64,000 nt of DNA from Phocoena phocoena (taxonomy: Eukaryota; Chordata; Mammalia; Artiodactyla; Phocoenidae), in assembly GCF_963924675.1 (NCBI RefSeq), contig NC_089220.1, positions 166,456,761 to 166,520,760 of the forward strand, written 5' to 3'. Within the stretch, counting starts at the first letter, position 1; each line of letters starts with the position of its first letter. This document shows, piece after piece, positions 24,440 to 36,600 of this stretch. The position numbers and the translations under genes were made by a program. The notes beneath the pieces are model-generated. The model made no database searches. It saw nothing but the letters and a program-made list of their open reading frames with translations, and was not told the DNA's origin.

Positions 24440-24651
24440 TTTATTTCTTTTTTTAAATTGAACTATAGTTGATTTACAATATTGTGTTAGTTTTGTGACT
24501 AACAAAACTAGTGATTTTGTGATTCAGTTACATATATTTTTTTTTCAGTTTCTTTTCCCTTATAGGTTATCATGAGGTATTGAATATAGTTCCTTGTTCT
24601 ATACAGCAAATTCTTGTTGCTTATCTAATTTATGTATCGTAGTGTGTATCT
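24440..24651 (-). mobile_element. short 5'-truncated L1, antisense
   Basis: About 210 bp of L1 3' end reversed: poly-T, then TATAGTTGATTTACAATATT and TTGAATATAGTTCCTTGTTC. The duplication GGGGACCATTCTT at about 24425-24438 and 24652-24665 brackets it. A small internal inverted segment (GTTTTGTGACTAACAAAAC) is unusual. Confidence 0.8.
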
Positions 24652-24730
24652 GGGGACCATTCTTTTCTTTACACTTTTTCTTAAATTTCTCAGCATTTTA
24701 TATAAATGCTTTTATATAAATCGTGTTACT

Positions 24731-24746
24731 TTTATATATGTATATA

Positions 24747-24777
<31 letters not shown>

Positions 24778-24778
24778 T
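24731..24778. repeat. TA/TG dinucleotide repeat
   Basis: Mixed TA and TG units, low complexity. Confidence 0.85.
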
Positions 24779-25019
24779 TGTAGGGGGAAAAGCACATGTT
24801 GATTTTTCTTAAGAGGGAAGAAAAAGTTTTTAAGCTATAAATCACCTGGTGCTAAGCCATTTCCTTTCTGTCCTGCTTTTTGCCCATGGGGTCTGCATGT
24901 AATTTGCAGGAGCGATACGTCTGCTCCTGAGACACTTGAACTGCTACTCCAGACTGGTGGCTGAGGAAATACACCTGATCTGTGTCATTGAAGTTACCTC
25001 AAGAAACAGGCCTGGCTGA

Positions 25020-25185
25020 CTTGGAATCATAGAGTTTCAGAGGTAGAAATAAGGTCTTACACATCATCTTTTATAACCCTTCACCTGTCAGTTGAGACTC
25101 TGGAGGCCTGGCATGGATGGAGTGACTAGGTCCAGATCACAAAATTAGGAAGTGACAAAAACCTCAGACCAGCTCTTTCTCCATC
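25020..25185 (-). mobile_element. MIR-family relic
   Basis: GAATCATAGAGTTTCAGAGG, TCAGTTGAGACTCTGGAGGC and GGTCCAGATCACAAAATTAG resemble an antisense MIR variant. Confidence 0.45.
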
Positions 25186-25856
25186 TCTAGTGCCCCCCTG
25201 CTTTAGTTCTCACCCCACTGGGTCCCCCAAGGTGTGTTTTCTTGGTTGATTTAGGAAAAGACTCTACGTCTGACTTCCCTGAGCCGTCCGTGTTGCAGTT
25301 AAGTGTAGCCAGGTCCCCGCTTCCTGTTCAGATAGCAGCCCAGCCCTGCAGTGGGACCAGAGCTCATTAATTGGAAATGCATGGGCCTGGCCCAAAAATT
25401 AAACGGATTTGGAGCTAACCAGATTTAGATTATCCAATATTTTTATTGAAAGAGAATAGGCCATCAAGTCAACTGAAGAGACAGCAGCTGCTTCAAATCA
25501 TGAGATGCTTTGAATGAAGCAATCTTGGCTTAAAAGAGTGGGGAAGTATTATAGCATTATTTGCAAAAGTCAGCCTCTTTGCTGAAGCAATGGCTCCCAT
25601 GATAACCCTGTTGGAAACTCCCGCCTATCCCTACTCAGGGTACTTTGAAAGTTGTCCTTCACCTGGGACCAGTGATTTTTGACAGCACATAGAAAAACAG
25701 ATTCCTACATTTTCATGATTATATAATGTTGTTGTATGGAGTATTGGAAAGATAAGTGGCACAAAGAACCTGAGCGTTAATGAATACGGTCGTTCATCAC
25801 AGCTGGGTAAGAAAGAAAAGGTCAGTTTAACACTGACATCAAGAAAAGCATTAAAG

Positions 25857-26076
25857 GGCTTCCCTGGTGGCGCAGTGGTTGAGCGTCCGCCTGCCGATGC
25901 AGGGGACGCGGGTTCGCGCCCCGGTCCGGGAGGATCCCGCATGCCGCGGAGCGGCTGGGCCCGTGAGCCATGGCCGCTGAGCCTGCGCGTCCGGAGCCTG
26001 TGCTCCGCGACGGGAGAGGCCATAACAGTGAGAGGCCCGCGTAGCGCAAAAAAAAAAAAAAAATTAAATTAAAAAA
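25857..26076 (+). mobile_element. CHR SINE, full-length
   Basis: A complete CHR body with a long A-rich tail. The target duplication is AAAGCATTAAAG before and AAAGCGTTAAAG after, with one mismatch. Confidence 0.93.
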
Positions 26077-27811
26077 AAAAAGCGTTAAAGAGTAAATAAT
26101 ACAGCTGGTGTGAGGATGTGGGCGAAATGGTGATAGTCTCTCGTAACTGAGCAAAGTGTAGAAACCAAGGCTTTAAGGTAAAGCCCAAATTACGGAGGGG
26201 ACAGAGCAAAACGTCATTAAAGATTATACAGTTGACAGCCACGAACCGTTCTGATGTCAGAATAAAATCTAATTCTTGTTTAAGCGTCCTCAGGACCTCC
26301 GGTGTCTTGTTACTTGGCCCAAAAGAAAAGCTGTTCAGTACCTCATTTTTGTGCAGATTTATTTATTTAAGGCCTGTCCAGATAAAAGGTGTGAACGCCG
26401 CACTAACTCACCCCATATTCCTGAAATACGAAGACTGTTTCCCTCAGTTGGTTGATCGCCACATGTACTTGATTTCTTTCTTTTTATTTATTTTTTTCTT
26501 TCCCTGTGAAATCAAAGGTCATGCTTTTCCCTAGTTCTGATTGAACTCTTTGAACCTGTTCCTTTTCACTTGCCCTTGGTACGGTATCAAGAGCTGCCAA
26601 AGGAAAACCGAAACAAGAAATGGTAATGATGTCAATGATGAGGTAGTTCAGACATAGTGGGGACCTGATCTACAAGGCACTTAAACTTCAAAGCAGACGC
26701 CTCTAAAGCGTTGGGTGTCACTGTCAGGGTCTGAAGGCTGAGCGACAGATGAGCGACTAGGGCTGCTCCTTGTATCCCCTTCCAAGGAGAAGGCAACTGA
26801 ATAGAACATTCTGTAGGTGGGTCCCTACTCCCTTGCCAGAGGGACTGAGGGAACATTCTGGTTACATATCCACAAAGTGGGTATCATTTTTGCTTGCCTT
26901 GAAAAGCAAATCTAAAAATATACTTCCTAGCAGCTGTGTAACTGCAGAACAAAACAAAAAAAATCTGCTCTACTGCAGCGCAAATTACTCACTAGATATC
27001 TCCAGGGTTCAGATGTTAATGCTTCAGAAATTTGCCGCAGATTTTACTGTATATATTTAGACCAAGGAACCTATTAGCTTGCGATCCACTGGAACCTCTA
27101 CATTCTCATGAAAATAAGAAATGTGCCACTGTTGGCAACTTAAGGCTATAATTATGTTAATCTGACCATTCTAAGACTGAAATACGTTGTTTTAAAATGT
27201 TTCTGTATTTTTTATTATTCGTAACGATGATCTGAAGAAACTTGGTGAAATGCTAATAAGTTTCTATTCAGTATCACTTTGTGAGTAGAGCATAAAAATG
27301 AGTCAGACGTGGTATTTGGATATTTTTAATCTGGGCAGAGAATTTTTATCTACAGATATGTATTCATATACACAGTGCATCTTAATAATATGAAAACTAC
27401 CCAAATGTGCTTTTGTATTTTAAACATAGAGACGGTGCATATACGTGCAAGGCCGTCTCCACGTATATGCCCAATAACAGAAGTTTCAACGTTTGCATTG
27501 AATCACCACACTTTGCTATACCAGAAAAAAGGAAAGGTCAAAAATCATTTTTTGAGCAATACCACAAGGTAAATGTTTTTCTATCAAGAAGTATTCTAAA
27601 GCACATGGGTCCCTGTTTTTAATGTGGGACCAGACTAAAATGGACTGTGTAGTTGAAATTCTGAGCACATCCGAAAGCTTGCCTTTAGCGACTTGGTTCA
27701 GCTTCCTCCTCACCAACCAAAACTTTTATTCCAGCCACAGTCAAGTGATGACATAGATTCTCTTTTCATTCCCCAAGAGAGGTTCTCCCGGCTGATAAGA
27801 TAGGAAGGGAA

Positions 27812-27830
27812 GGGCTTCCCTGGTGGCGCA
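27812..27830 (+). mobile_element. orphan 5' head of a CHR SINE
   Basis: Only GGGCTTCCCTGGTGGCGCA, the first 19 bases of the CHR SINE, is present. It runs straight into unrelated sequence (TCACCCATCTCACAATTTTT) with no B box, body, A-tail or duplication nearby. Confidence 0.75.
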
Positions 27831-29689
27831 TCACCCATCTCACAATTTTTATAAATAATTAATACTTGAATCTGCTAGTTGAACCAGTATCAAGTGGATG
27901 GAGAGTCTTATGTCTCCTGATCTGGGGTCAGGATCACCAATTCATGTGGGAATGGGAATGAGGAAAAGCGCCTCCTTGAAACGTTATTTGATCGCATATG
28001 AATGGACTTTTTTTTCTCAAGGATGAGATCTTTGGGATATAATACAGCCTGGTGTTCTTGTGTTGGCTGCTTTCAGAATCTTCTTTCTTTCGTGAGCTCT
28101 TGTATCTCAAGAAGAGAGTGTATCATTCTCTTTACCCTCCTGTGCGTGTGTTAAAGTGGGGATTAGCCATTCTATTCGTGTTGCTGTCACAATTCATGGG
28201 GTGAGCCCGTGAATGTTCATCGTACTGTGTGTGGACCATGCTCTCCTGCATGCAAAGTCACATAAGGGTAATTCAGCTCATTTGATGTTCACAGCACCAG
28301 CAGGGTAAGTACAGAGGGTGTTCCCCAACTCACTTAGCAGCAGAACCAGTGGCAGGACCACAGTCACCGCCGTGAGACCACAGCCCAAGGAGATCCTCGG
28401 GAACAGAAACCAAGTCTTTTCTTTCATAATCCAGCACTCTCTCCACCACACCCTGCTGTCCTCCTTCTGTATCATGGTGAAGAAGGGTACTGATCAAAGA
28501 GGGAAGATGATTAAATCTTTTTAAAAAAAAAAACTTTGGAAACTACTTTGTGGGCTTCAGCACATTGAACAAGTTGAGAGTTGAGGGTCTCTGGAATCAA
28601 GACAATGTCTTCTGATTTTAAGAAACTCCCTTTGTCTGTTTATCGACCCATATCTTCCTGTCCTCTTTTGGAGAAATTTTGCCCCAATGTTGCTTTTCAG
28701 AGAAAGGAAGAAAAGTGAGAGAAAGGATAATACAAAGAAGAAAAAGAAAGCTGGAGGTTGGCTTGGGCAGTGGGGGAGGATGAGGTACTTTGGGGTCAGC
28801 CTGGAGCCTGTTTCTCTTTGAAGGGAGTTGCAAGCTCTCCCTGAGAATCACGAACTTTGGAAGGCATCCCGTAGGTGACAAGGCATTTTTGTCACCTGCC
28901 TCATCTCCTGTGTGATAGAATTCTTTCCTTTCAGGGGGCAGTGTTTGGAGGTGGGGGGAACACAACTAGATCGGGGCTGCCCTTTTGCCTGATGTGGGCA
29001 TTTTGTCACATGGCACACGACTTCCTTACATACTGGGCCGGTAGCTGTCCATTTGGTTCCTCGTGGTTACTACGAGTCAGGAATGCAGGGCATCACTCAA
29101 GGGTAGGAATGCTCAAAGGCTCAGCAGTGTGTCCCTGGATGCAGGGAAGCAGATCTTGTGTCTGGCAGGGAGGCTCCTGGCCTGGTCAGAACCTGGCGGG
29201 GAGCAGGGACTGTCGGTGCAGGGTGAGGCCTGGAGGGGCATGGACAGAGAAGCACGCCAAGCCCAGCCTCAGGGTGTGCTCGACTCCCAAACTGGTTGTC
29301 TTTGAGCATGTTATTTATCCAAATAAGGAGAGGCAGTGGTTTTGCTGACCACCTCAGATTCCAAGCCTTGTGCACTGGCTGGCTGGTTGGCTGACTTGAT
29401 ATTTGAACTGAAAACACAAAGGTATTCCTTTGAAATGGAGCGTTCTCGTGGGGCTCCTGGGTGCCCTGGAGTCAATGTTTGGAAGGCAGTTATCTACCCA
29501 CGTTCGTAGATAACAGTAATATGGTCTGATCTATGTTACTCTCCTCTCATGCCTCTTGCAACATTCAATCCAGATGACTTCGTTCAGGTATTTCTGGACC
29601 TGATTTTAGACGGGAATAATACTGACCTTAGTGATTCTTGAACCACTGCCCTCCTTTGAGCCTTGAACCATTCAGAGAAAGTCAGGTCT

Positions 29690-29860
29690 CTACACCGATT
29701 TCTTAACCCTAGAGTTTGAGATTGTTCTGGTCCTGGCATTTGACTTTGTTCCTTCATCTGTCAAATGGGGATTATATTGTTTATCTGATGGGAGTGTGCT
29801 AGGAATTAAATGGAAATGCATTTGATAAGTAAGAAGTCTCCAAAAATATTAGTTTCCCTT
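29690..29860 (+). mobile_element. MIR relic
   Basis: CTTCATCTGTCAAATGGGGA and GCTAGGAATTAAATGGAAAT match the middle of a sense MIR. The ends are eroded. Confidence 0.5.
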
Positions 29861-30041
29861 CCCTATCTCCATCTTCTCCTGGCAGATTTAATTGCCAATA
29901 TTTACAGATGGAGAAACTCTAGGTAATTATGATTGTCACCCAAAGTTGAGTAAGGTCAGCTTTCTGAATTAGGATTTAACCAAGCCCACAATAGAATGGA
30001 GATTTGGATGTGAGCTTGCCTCTCCCCTTTACTCCCTAGAG

Positions 30042-30229
30042 CAGTTTTTGTCAAAGAGTGGTCCCTGGACCAGAAGGTCAGCATCATCTGGGAACTTGTT
30101 AAAAAGGCAAATTCTCAGGCCCCACCCGAGTCCTGTTAAATGGGAAGTGGAGCGTGTTAATCTGGGTTTCAGCAAGGCCCCTGGGGGATTCTAATGTTGT
30201 TGAATTACGTTGAATTTGGAGAACCACTG
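30042..30229 (+). mobile_element. MER5-like hAT-Charlie non-autonomous element
   Basis: Starts CAGTTTTTGTCAAAGAGTGG, contains AGCATCATCTGGGAACTTGT and ends TTTGGAGAACCACTG. Eight-base flanks CCCTAGAG and CCCTAGAA are the expected hAT duplication with one mismatch. Confidence 0.85.
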
Positions 30230-30384
30230 CCCTAGAATAATTTGCTGGTCGGATCAGAGGTCTAGTCATTCCCCAGGACACTTGACACTTCCCCACCTCT
30301 GGTCTATGACCATGCCTTTCTTCCTGCCTGGAATTCCTGAGAAAGGAAACTCTTTCTTCCCTACTGAAATTCTGCTCATAATTT

Positions 30385-30672
30385 GTGGACTCACTTAAAT
30401 CTCACCTCTTCAGAGAAGTGTTCCTCAACTACCCCAGCTAGAAAAATCTTATTCTTCTAGAGATTCCAGAGGGTTTGTCTCTCGCACCTATTTGACACTT
30501 GCCACAGTTATTCTCGCTTTTTGTCTTATTTTTATTACTCATGTCCATGCTTCATCTTCTCTACTCTTAAAAGGTAGGAACTGTGCCGTAAAGATTCTTT
30601 TTCCTTCCTCAGCCTTAACCCTGGGCTTTGCATAGCTTTGCATACATAGTGACTACTCACATATTTCACAGA
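30385..30672 (+). mobile_element. L2 LINE 3' relic
   Basis: AATCTCACCTCTTCAGAGAA, CTTGCCACAGTTATTCTCGC and AAGGTAGGAACTGTGCCGTA follow a sense L2 3' pattern. Confidence 0.5.
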
Positions 30673-30780
30673 CCCACAAAATGTCGCCTTTGGAATGGGC
30701 CTGAGAGACAACAAGAGATCAGACTTCTTGCTTACAGGTAAAGAACCGGATCTTAACACCTGGATCAGAAGTCAGGTTCC

Positions 30781-30995
30781 GGGGCTTCCCTGGTGGCGCA
30801 GTGGTTGGGAGTCCGCCTGCCGATGCAGGGGACACGGGTTCGTGCTCCGGTCCGGGAAGATCCCACATGCCGCGGAGCGGCTAGGCCCGTGAGCCATGGC
30901 CTCTGAGCCTGCGCGTCCGGAGCCTGTGCTCCGCAACGGGAGAGGCCACAACAGTGAGAGGCCCGCACACTGCAACAAAAAAAAAACAAAAAAAA
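30781..30995 (+). mobile_element. CHR SINE, full-length
   Basis: Full CHR body with a perfect 14-base duplication AGAAGTCAGGTTCC at 30767-30780 and 30996-31009. The tail is A-rich with single C interruptions. Confidence 0.95.
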
Positions 30996-31610
30996 AGAAG
31001 TCAGGTTCCATGATACCCAGTTTGGTGTTCTTCCTTCTCCACGTGCTGCATTGACTGGTGAGAGACACCTGACTGGGACACGCGGGGCCACTGGCCTGGT
31101 CCAGACTAGCAGATGTCCTTGGTTTGCTGCCACAGACTCCAGCTAAACCCAAGGAAAACAGATGGGTTTTCAAAAGTATATTCATGTAATTTATAAACCT
31201 GGAACCTTTTCAGTTCTTCCATAACTAATGAGAACTGGGAAAGTTCACAAGCCTATCTAATTATATAACAAATGGCATCTATTCCCAGTCATACGTGAGA
31301 GAATTTTGCCAGTTCACATACTCAGTATACCTGGGACACCCATGGAACTTCTTTTAGTTTCAAGAGTTGCTGTTAAGAGTAGAAAGAAAGTGGCTCTTCT
31401 GAACCCAGGAAGAATATGCACAAGGGCTGTTTTGATCTGGATCCGCCATCATTGTTTTTTCATGTTTATTTTGAGGGAAAAATTGAACTTGGTGGATTTG
31501 TTGAATTATTGTCCCTCAGTGTTATCCTCTGGGACTCTTTGCTCACACAACCCTTTCTTCTTTTGACACTGGCTAATATTGTGTAGCCGAGGATCAAAAA
31601 TAATGGCACG

Positions 31611-31822
31611 GGGCTTCCCTGGTGGCGCAGTGGTTGAGAGTCCGCCTGCCGATGCAGGGGACACGGGTTCGTGCCCCGGTCCGGGAAGATCCCACATGCC
31701 GCGGAGCGGCTGGGCCCGTGAGCCACGGCCGCTGAGCCTGCGCGTCCGGAGCCTGTGCTCCGTAACGGGAGAGGCCACAACAGTGAGAGGCCCGCGTACT
31801 GCAAAAAAAAAATAATAATAAT
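31611..31822 (+). mobile_element. CHR SINE, full-length
   Basis: Full CHR body ending in an AAT-repeat tail. The duplication AATAATGGCACG is perfect at 31599-31610 and 31823-31834. It lies about 600 bp from the previous copy in the same orientation. Confidence 0.95.
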
Positions 31823-32696
31823 AATAATGGCACGACTAAAACACGTTTCATCAGAAGCCATCCATAAAATTCCCTTTAAAATTGGCTTTGCTGACATAGC
31901 TCACCTTATATTGTGTTGTTTGTTCTATCACTTGGTAACAGAACCAGCACATATCCTACCCTGATCAGTATGAAAACAGAGCAGAATGCAGGCAACGGGA
32001 TGATTCCAATAGAAGGGCCACGGTTATAACCCAGGTACACAGAGTTGATTCCAGAAAAGTTGTAAGGAAAGAAGGGGGAGAGGGGCAGGGGGACAGGAGG
32101 CAGGCCTGAAGGGGTTAAATCTACCAGGGAACGCTTGGTGTTAAGAAGGTGAGGCTGTTCGAAGCCCTGAGAAAGGGGCTGATGGCGATTTGAGTACTAC
32201 ATTGTGAGAGGGCAGTGGCAGACCGAGAATAAAAGACCATTTGTTTTCCAACTTGGCATCATCCATTCATCAGTTTGTTTACCAGCATTGTCTCCAGTGG
32301 TCTCTGAAGAATATCTGTCCTTTAAGCTGTAGCTATAGAGCGTAAAATTCTAGGTAGATCGTTGTCAGTTTGCTGTTTAGGTTTGGATACGGGGAGGATA
32401 TGTTGTATCATCAAACTAAACTTTTTTTTAAAATTCTTACATTGTTGTGAGCGTCCTAAAGCTATATAATGTTGTGTCAGCTTTCTTTCACTTACAACAT
32501 AATCACCTAGATCCATTTCCTGAATGAAAGGTAAGTGGGACGTAGGGCACAGTGACAGAGGTGGAACGCATCTGAGAGATGTGGTCCCAGGAATGTCACC
32601 CAGTAGCGGAATCGGGGTCCTAATGGTAAAGAATGTTAATCAGATAAGGCCCAGATATTTTATCCCATAAGCAATCTGGTGTCTGTGACTAATGAA

Positions 32697-32760
32697 GACA
32701 TATATATGTGTGTATACATATATGTATATGTGTATATACACGTATTTACACGTATGTAAC
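32697..32760. repeat. TA/TG/CA-rich simple repeat
   Basis: Alternating TATATGTG and TATACACG units, low complexity. It continues as AT-rich sequence to about 32890. Confidence 0.7.
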
Positions 32761-33224
32761 TGGTAATGTAATGATACCCATATAGTGATAATCAACTAGT
32801 GGTATATATGAGGATATGTGAGTATATTATATATAAGCATAATGTATACTAATATGTATATTAGTTAAGTACAATGTATAATTATATAACTAATTTTGAG
32901 GCAGGAAGATAAAAATTAATAGGAAGTCAAGAGAGTACCTGTATCATTATATCCTAAAGCCACTGAGATGTCCTGTTACTCTTTTTCTTTGCCCTGAAAA
33001 TCTGGACCTGAAAGACGAGCAAATGAGGTACTTCTTGAGTGGAGTTCACCAGACTGCCCACTCATGGTCAAAACTCAAGTGCATTAACCCTCAGTAATTC
33101 TGTAGGGAAGACCTTGGGAGCATGAGTCCTCGCAGAGCTGCTCAGCGACCTGAAGGACATGAGATTTCACACTTAAACAGAGAAGGAAGTAGTGACAGTG
33201 TTGAGGCTGAAGATGGGGGTTCTC

Positions 33225-33300
33225 GCTGCCTCGCTTCTTAGTCCTGTGTGAAGTTGGACAAGGTTCTTAACTCCTCACACTTCCATTTTCTCACCATTCA
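33225..33300 (+). mobile_element. MIR fragment
   Basis: GTGTGAAGTTGGACAAGGTT and ACACTTCCATTTTCTCACCA match the middle of a sense MIR. Confidence 0.5.
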
Positions 33301-33405
33301 CGTGTGGAGAGTGACACCGGACCTCCTGACCCGTGCATTTCACTTCGTTCTGTAGCTTGTGAAATAAAATCACCATTGAAAGCACTGTCTTAACTGCAAA
33401 CTGCT

Positions 33406-33449
33406 GGATGATGACGATGATGATGATGGTGTGTGTGTGTGTGTGTGTA
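33406..33449. repeat. compound (GAT)n(GT)n microsatellite
   Basis: An imperfect GAT run (about 33406-33428) leads directly into a GT run (about 33429-33449). Confidence 0.85.
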
Positions 33450-33533
33450 GCCATCTTCCATCGTACCTTCACCCCATGGAGTTATCTAGATTTTTCTTGG
33501 CTGTCATCCCACGATAAGAGAAGTGGAGGAGAG

Positions 33534-33650
33534 GGGAATTCCCTGGCAGTTAGGACTCCACGCTTCCACTGCAGCGGGCAGGGGTTCAGTCCCTGGTCGG
33601 GGAACTAAGATCCCACATGCCTCGTGGTGCGGCCAAAAAAAGGGGAAAAA
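33534..33650 (+). mobile_element. short tRNA-derived SINE (CHR-2-like), internally deleted
   Basis: GGGAATTCCCTGGCAGTTAG lacks about ten bases of the A-box region compared with the copies at 18272 and 46260. It then continues GGGGTTCAGTCCCTGGTCGG and GTGCGGCCAAAAAAAG. The tail is A-rich. Confidence 0.8.
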
Positions 33651-36600
33651 AAGTAAAATCCTTCGTAGAATGAAAAACACTATAAATAAATAAAACAGTA
33701 TATTATATATTGTAGGATGTTATGTTGACCAGTGAAATAGGAGTTTAGAGACTTGTCCTAAAAAGAAAAACAAAATCTAAGGCACTGAACATCTGTATTT
33801 GGATGACGGAGATGACTTATCGCGGAGCACCAAAAGGGGGTTGTGTATAAAAGTAATTGTCTGTGCAGGAAATGGGTGGATGTGCAGAGATGAGATAAAT
33901 AATGAGGAGTTCTTTGTACCATCGTTGGAAGTGGTAGCAAGAAAATATCATTTTACAAACTGTAACTATTTTAGATATAAAAGGAGGTTGTCCTTGCCTG
34001 AGTATCCCAACAGAAGATTGAGTGTCGGTATGAGGACATTGTTCTCTTATCTGTGCTGCAGCTCTGCACAGTTACTGATTGTGGCTTGGAAGTTACATGA
34101 TTTATTTCATGTTACTTGTTATGCGTTTCCATCCTGAGATCTTGAGTCACCACTGGGCACAGTATTAAGTCAGCCAGCGGGTCTGGTGCAGGAGGGCTCA
34201 GCAGAGTTGGCTGTGTCAAAATATTTGTGGGAATAACGCTCGTCTTAAATATAGCCAGAAGCTCACCGTGTCTTTCCTGAGAATTAAATAATTTTGGCAA
34301 CAGTCTGTCTGTCTCGTGTCTGGGAAACATTCCATTTATGACCAAATGAAACATTAATAGACCTTCCAAATGACCATCTTTCCAATTTTAACAGTGTAAG
34401 AAAGATGAATTTGAAAATTTTCCAGCATCAAAATCACTCCTCTTCACAATAGCATCTTTGTGTTTATAAGAGTGGTTTAGATTTTCTTTTAGCATATGTA
34501 CTTTTTTAAAAAGCCAATAAAGCAGCAAATGCGAAAGGGGAAATAGGAATAAATTTCACAAGACCGTTAGCCTTACCAGAGCATAAAAAGTATTTCCTGT
34601 TGAGGTAATGCTGACTATTTATTAGCATGTCTTTTCTTAATGCTCACTAGAAATAAATTGCTTCCACTTTGCCTGTAGTGCCAGTCAGTGAAAGGAACAG
34701 GGAGAATGAATAGTAGGACACTTGACACACTGCTGGGAAGCGCCGGTTCACAAAGGTTGTAGCATCCGAGCTAGGCAGCTGAGAACTTGGCCAAGTAACA
34801 GAAGCAGAGCGTGGGATGTTGGTGATTGGGTCCACCCAGAATGAGCCAAACTTTGCAGTGAGTTGTCCTGTAAGAGCCATTCTCTGGAGGGCATAGGCCA
34901 CCCAGGTGAAGCCGAGTTCTGTGGCACCAGAACCCTGTTTAGGGAATTACCTTGCCTGATCCCCCAGCCGGCACTGGGTTACTGAACTCCCCTCTCTCCT
35001 GGGTGAGCTGGGCGCTGAATCCTTACTAGAGAGCATTTAACTCATCCCGATTCACCACGGCATTGGGCCAGCTCTCACGCTCCTGATGGTGGATTACTGC
35101 TCTAGTCCTGACCAAGCCATGCCTCTCCTGCCCAGGCGGTGCCCTGAAGCATTTTGAGCGTAAAAGAAAATTGCCCTGAACATGGCAGGAAGGAAGAGAT
35201 GGGAGAGGTGACCAGGACCACGTCTCACTGTGCACCCACCGACTCCCAAGGTAGCAGGGCCCACAGAAGCCACCTGCCGCTAAAGCAGCGGACGTGGACT
35301 CCCGTGCTGAGCTGGGTGGGGTTCACGTGGCCAACAGCAGTGACAGCTCAGTGCTTCTGGGCCGGGGGGCAGGGCCAGCAGAACCCAGACACTCCACATT
35401 CGTTCACCTCCCTAACGGTCCTACACATACGAAGAGCCAGGTCCATTCGTACAAGAATGCTGCTGGTCAGGACATCTTATGCCCTACAACTGGGGCTTTG
35501 GGGTGGCAGTCGGGGTGGGACCACAGCTTCACCTCCATCCCCCTTCCTGGAAAGCACGCGTTTGACTAAGGGACCAAGACCTGCCAAATGGATACCAGAT
35601 GTGTCAGGGGCCAAGACTGTGTGCTTCCCATACTCCGGTGAGAGATAACAAACTCTTGCCAATTAGATTAAAAATCAAAACAAGGCTTTTCACATTCCAT
35701 CTACTCTTCTCCGACCTCTTAGGTGGCATCTGTTACAACCACTTCATCCAAATATTGTTTCGAATGAGACATCTTAGGAGGAAAGCAATGTCATGGGCTC
35801 CGTGTTCTCCTTCCTTTAATCAGAGCTTTTTGATAGCAGTAAACAGTTTTTTTAGAGAGAGAGAGCCTGCGACACTGACTGGATTTGAATTTAAGAAACA
35901 TCATGGAATTCTTTTGGTCAGCAAGAACGACCTCTAAAGGCCTTAAAATGTTTGAAAAATGCACGTGGTCGTGGGGTGTGGTGTAAGGCCAGCAGGGCTT
36001 CCAGCCCAGCCTTCAGAGCTATTTGTCCCTGGGTTCCCACTGGAATGGCTTTCTGCCCCATTCGGTCCCCGAGGGCTCAGAAAGCACGACGGTGATTACA
36101 CAGAGCCTACCTGGGAGCTAAGGGAAATGCTTCCTCGCTCTCACCTTTTGTTGGTAATATGTTAATACCTGTCTCTTCTGAGGGCTGCACAAGCCACTTC
36201 TTGTTGGGAACACAGCCCTCCTAGTGCCCGTTCCCCTGGAAGAAAAGAGCTGTGTTGACAGCGATTGCCCACGGGGGTCTCCGGAGACTGCCCCGGCCTT
36301 CCCCTCCTCTGTCTTGTCGAGGGTAAGTCAGAAGGACTCAGTCTCCCTTTCCCAAATACCCTCTTTGCTTAGCCTTGGCTGGTCCTCTGTCTCTTTCCCA
36401 CCCCTTTCAGGTATGTTTTCTAGAATGATTGCACTTGCCTGGTGCTCCCTAGGTCTGATTCATGGCTGCTACTCAAAGTTCAGCTTGGTAAAACCTGGTT
36501 AATTAATAGACAGCCTCCTCTGTCACCCTCGTGTTTACCCTCCGGCGTTATAAACCAGGGGGAAAGGCTCACGTTTCCTTCGGTTGTCAACCCACGGACT

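Noticed and set aside
25631..26023. Arg/Pro-rich minus-strand frame (130 codons), repeated in similar form at about ten places
   Set aside because: It is the antisense reading of the CHR SINE, which gives the same pseudo-peptide wherever it lies. It has no independent gene support.
28875..29348. A 157-codon plus-strand frame in GC-richer intron
   Set aside because: No domain, and another frame overlaps it. It does not fit the exon phases.
35154..35648. A 164-codon plus-strand frame
   Set aside because: No family resemblance, overlapping frames on both strands and no in-phase splice signals for KIAA1217. Treated as chance.
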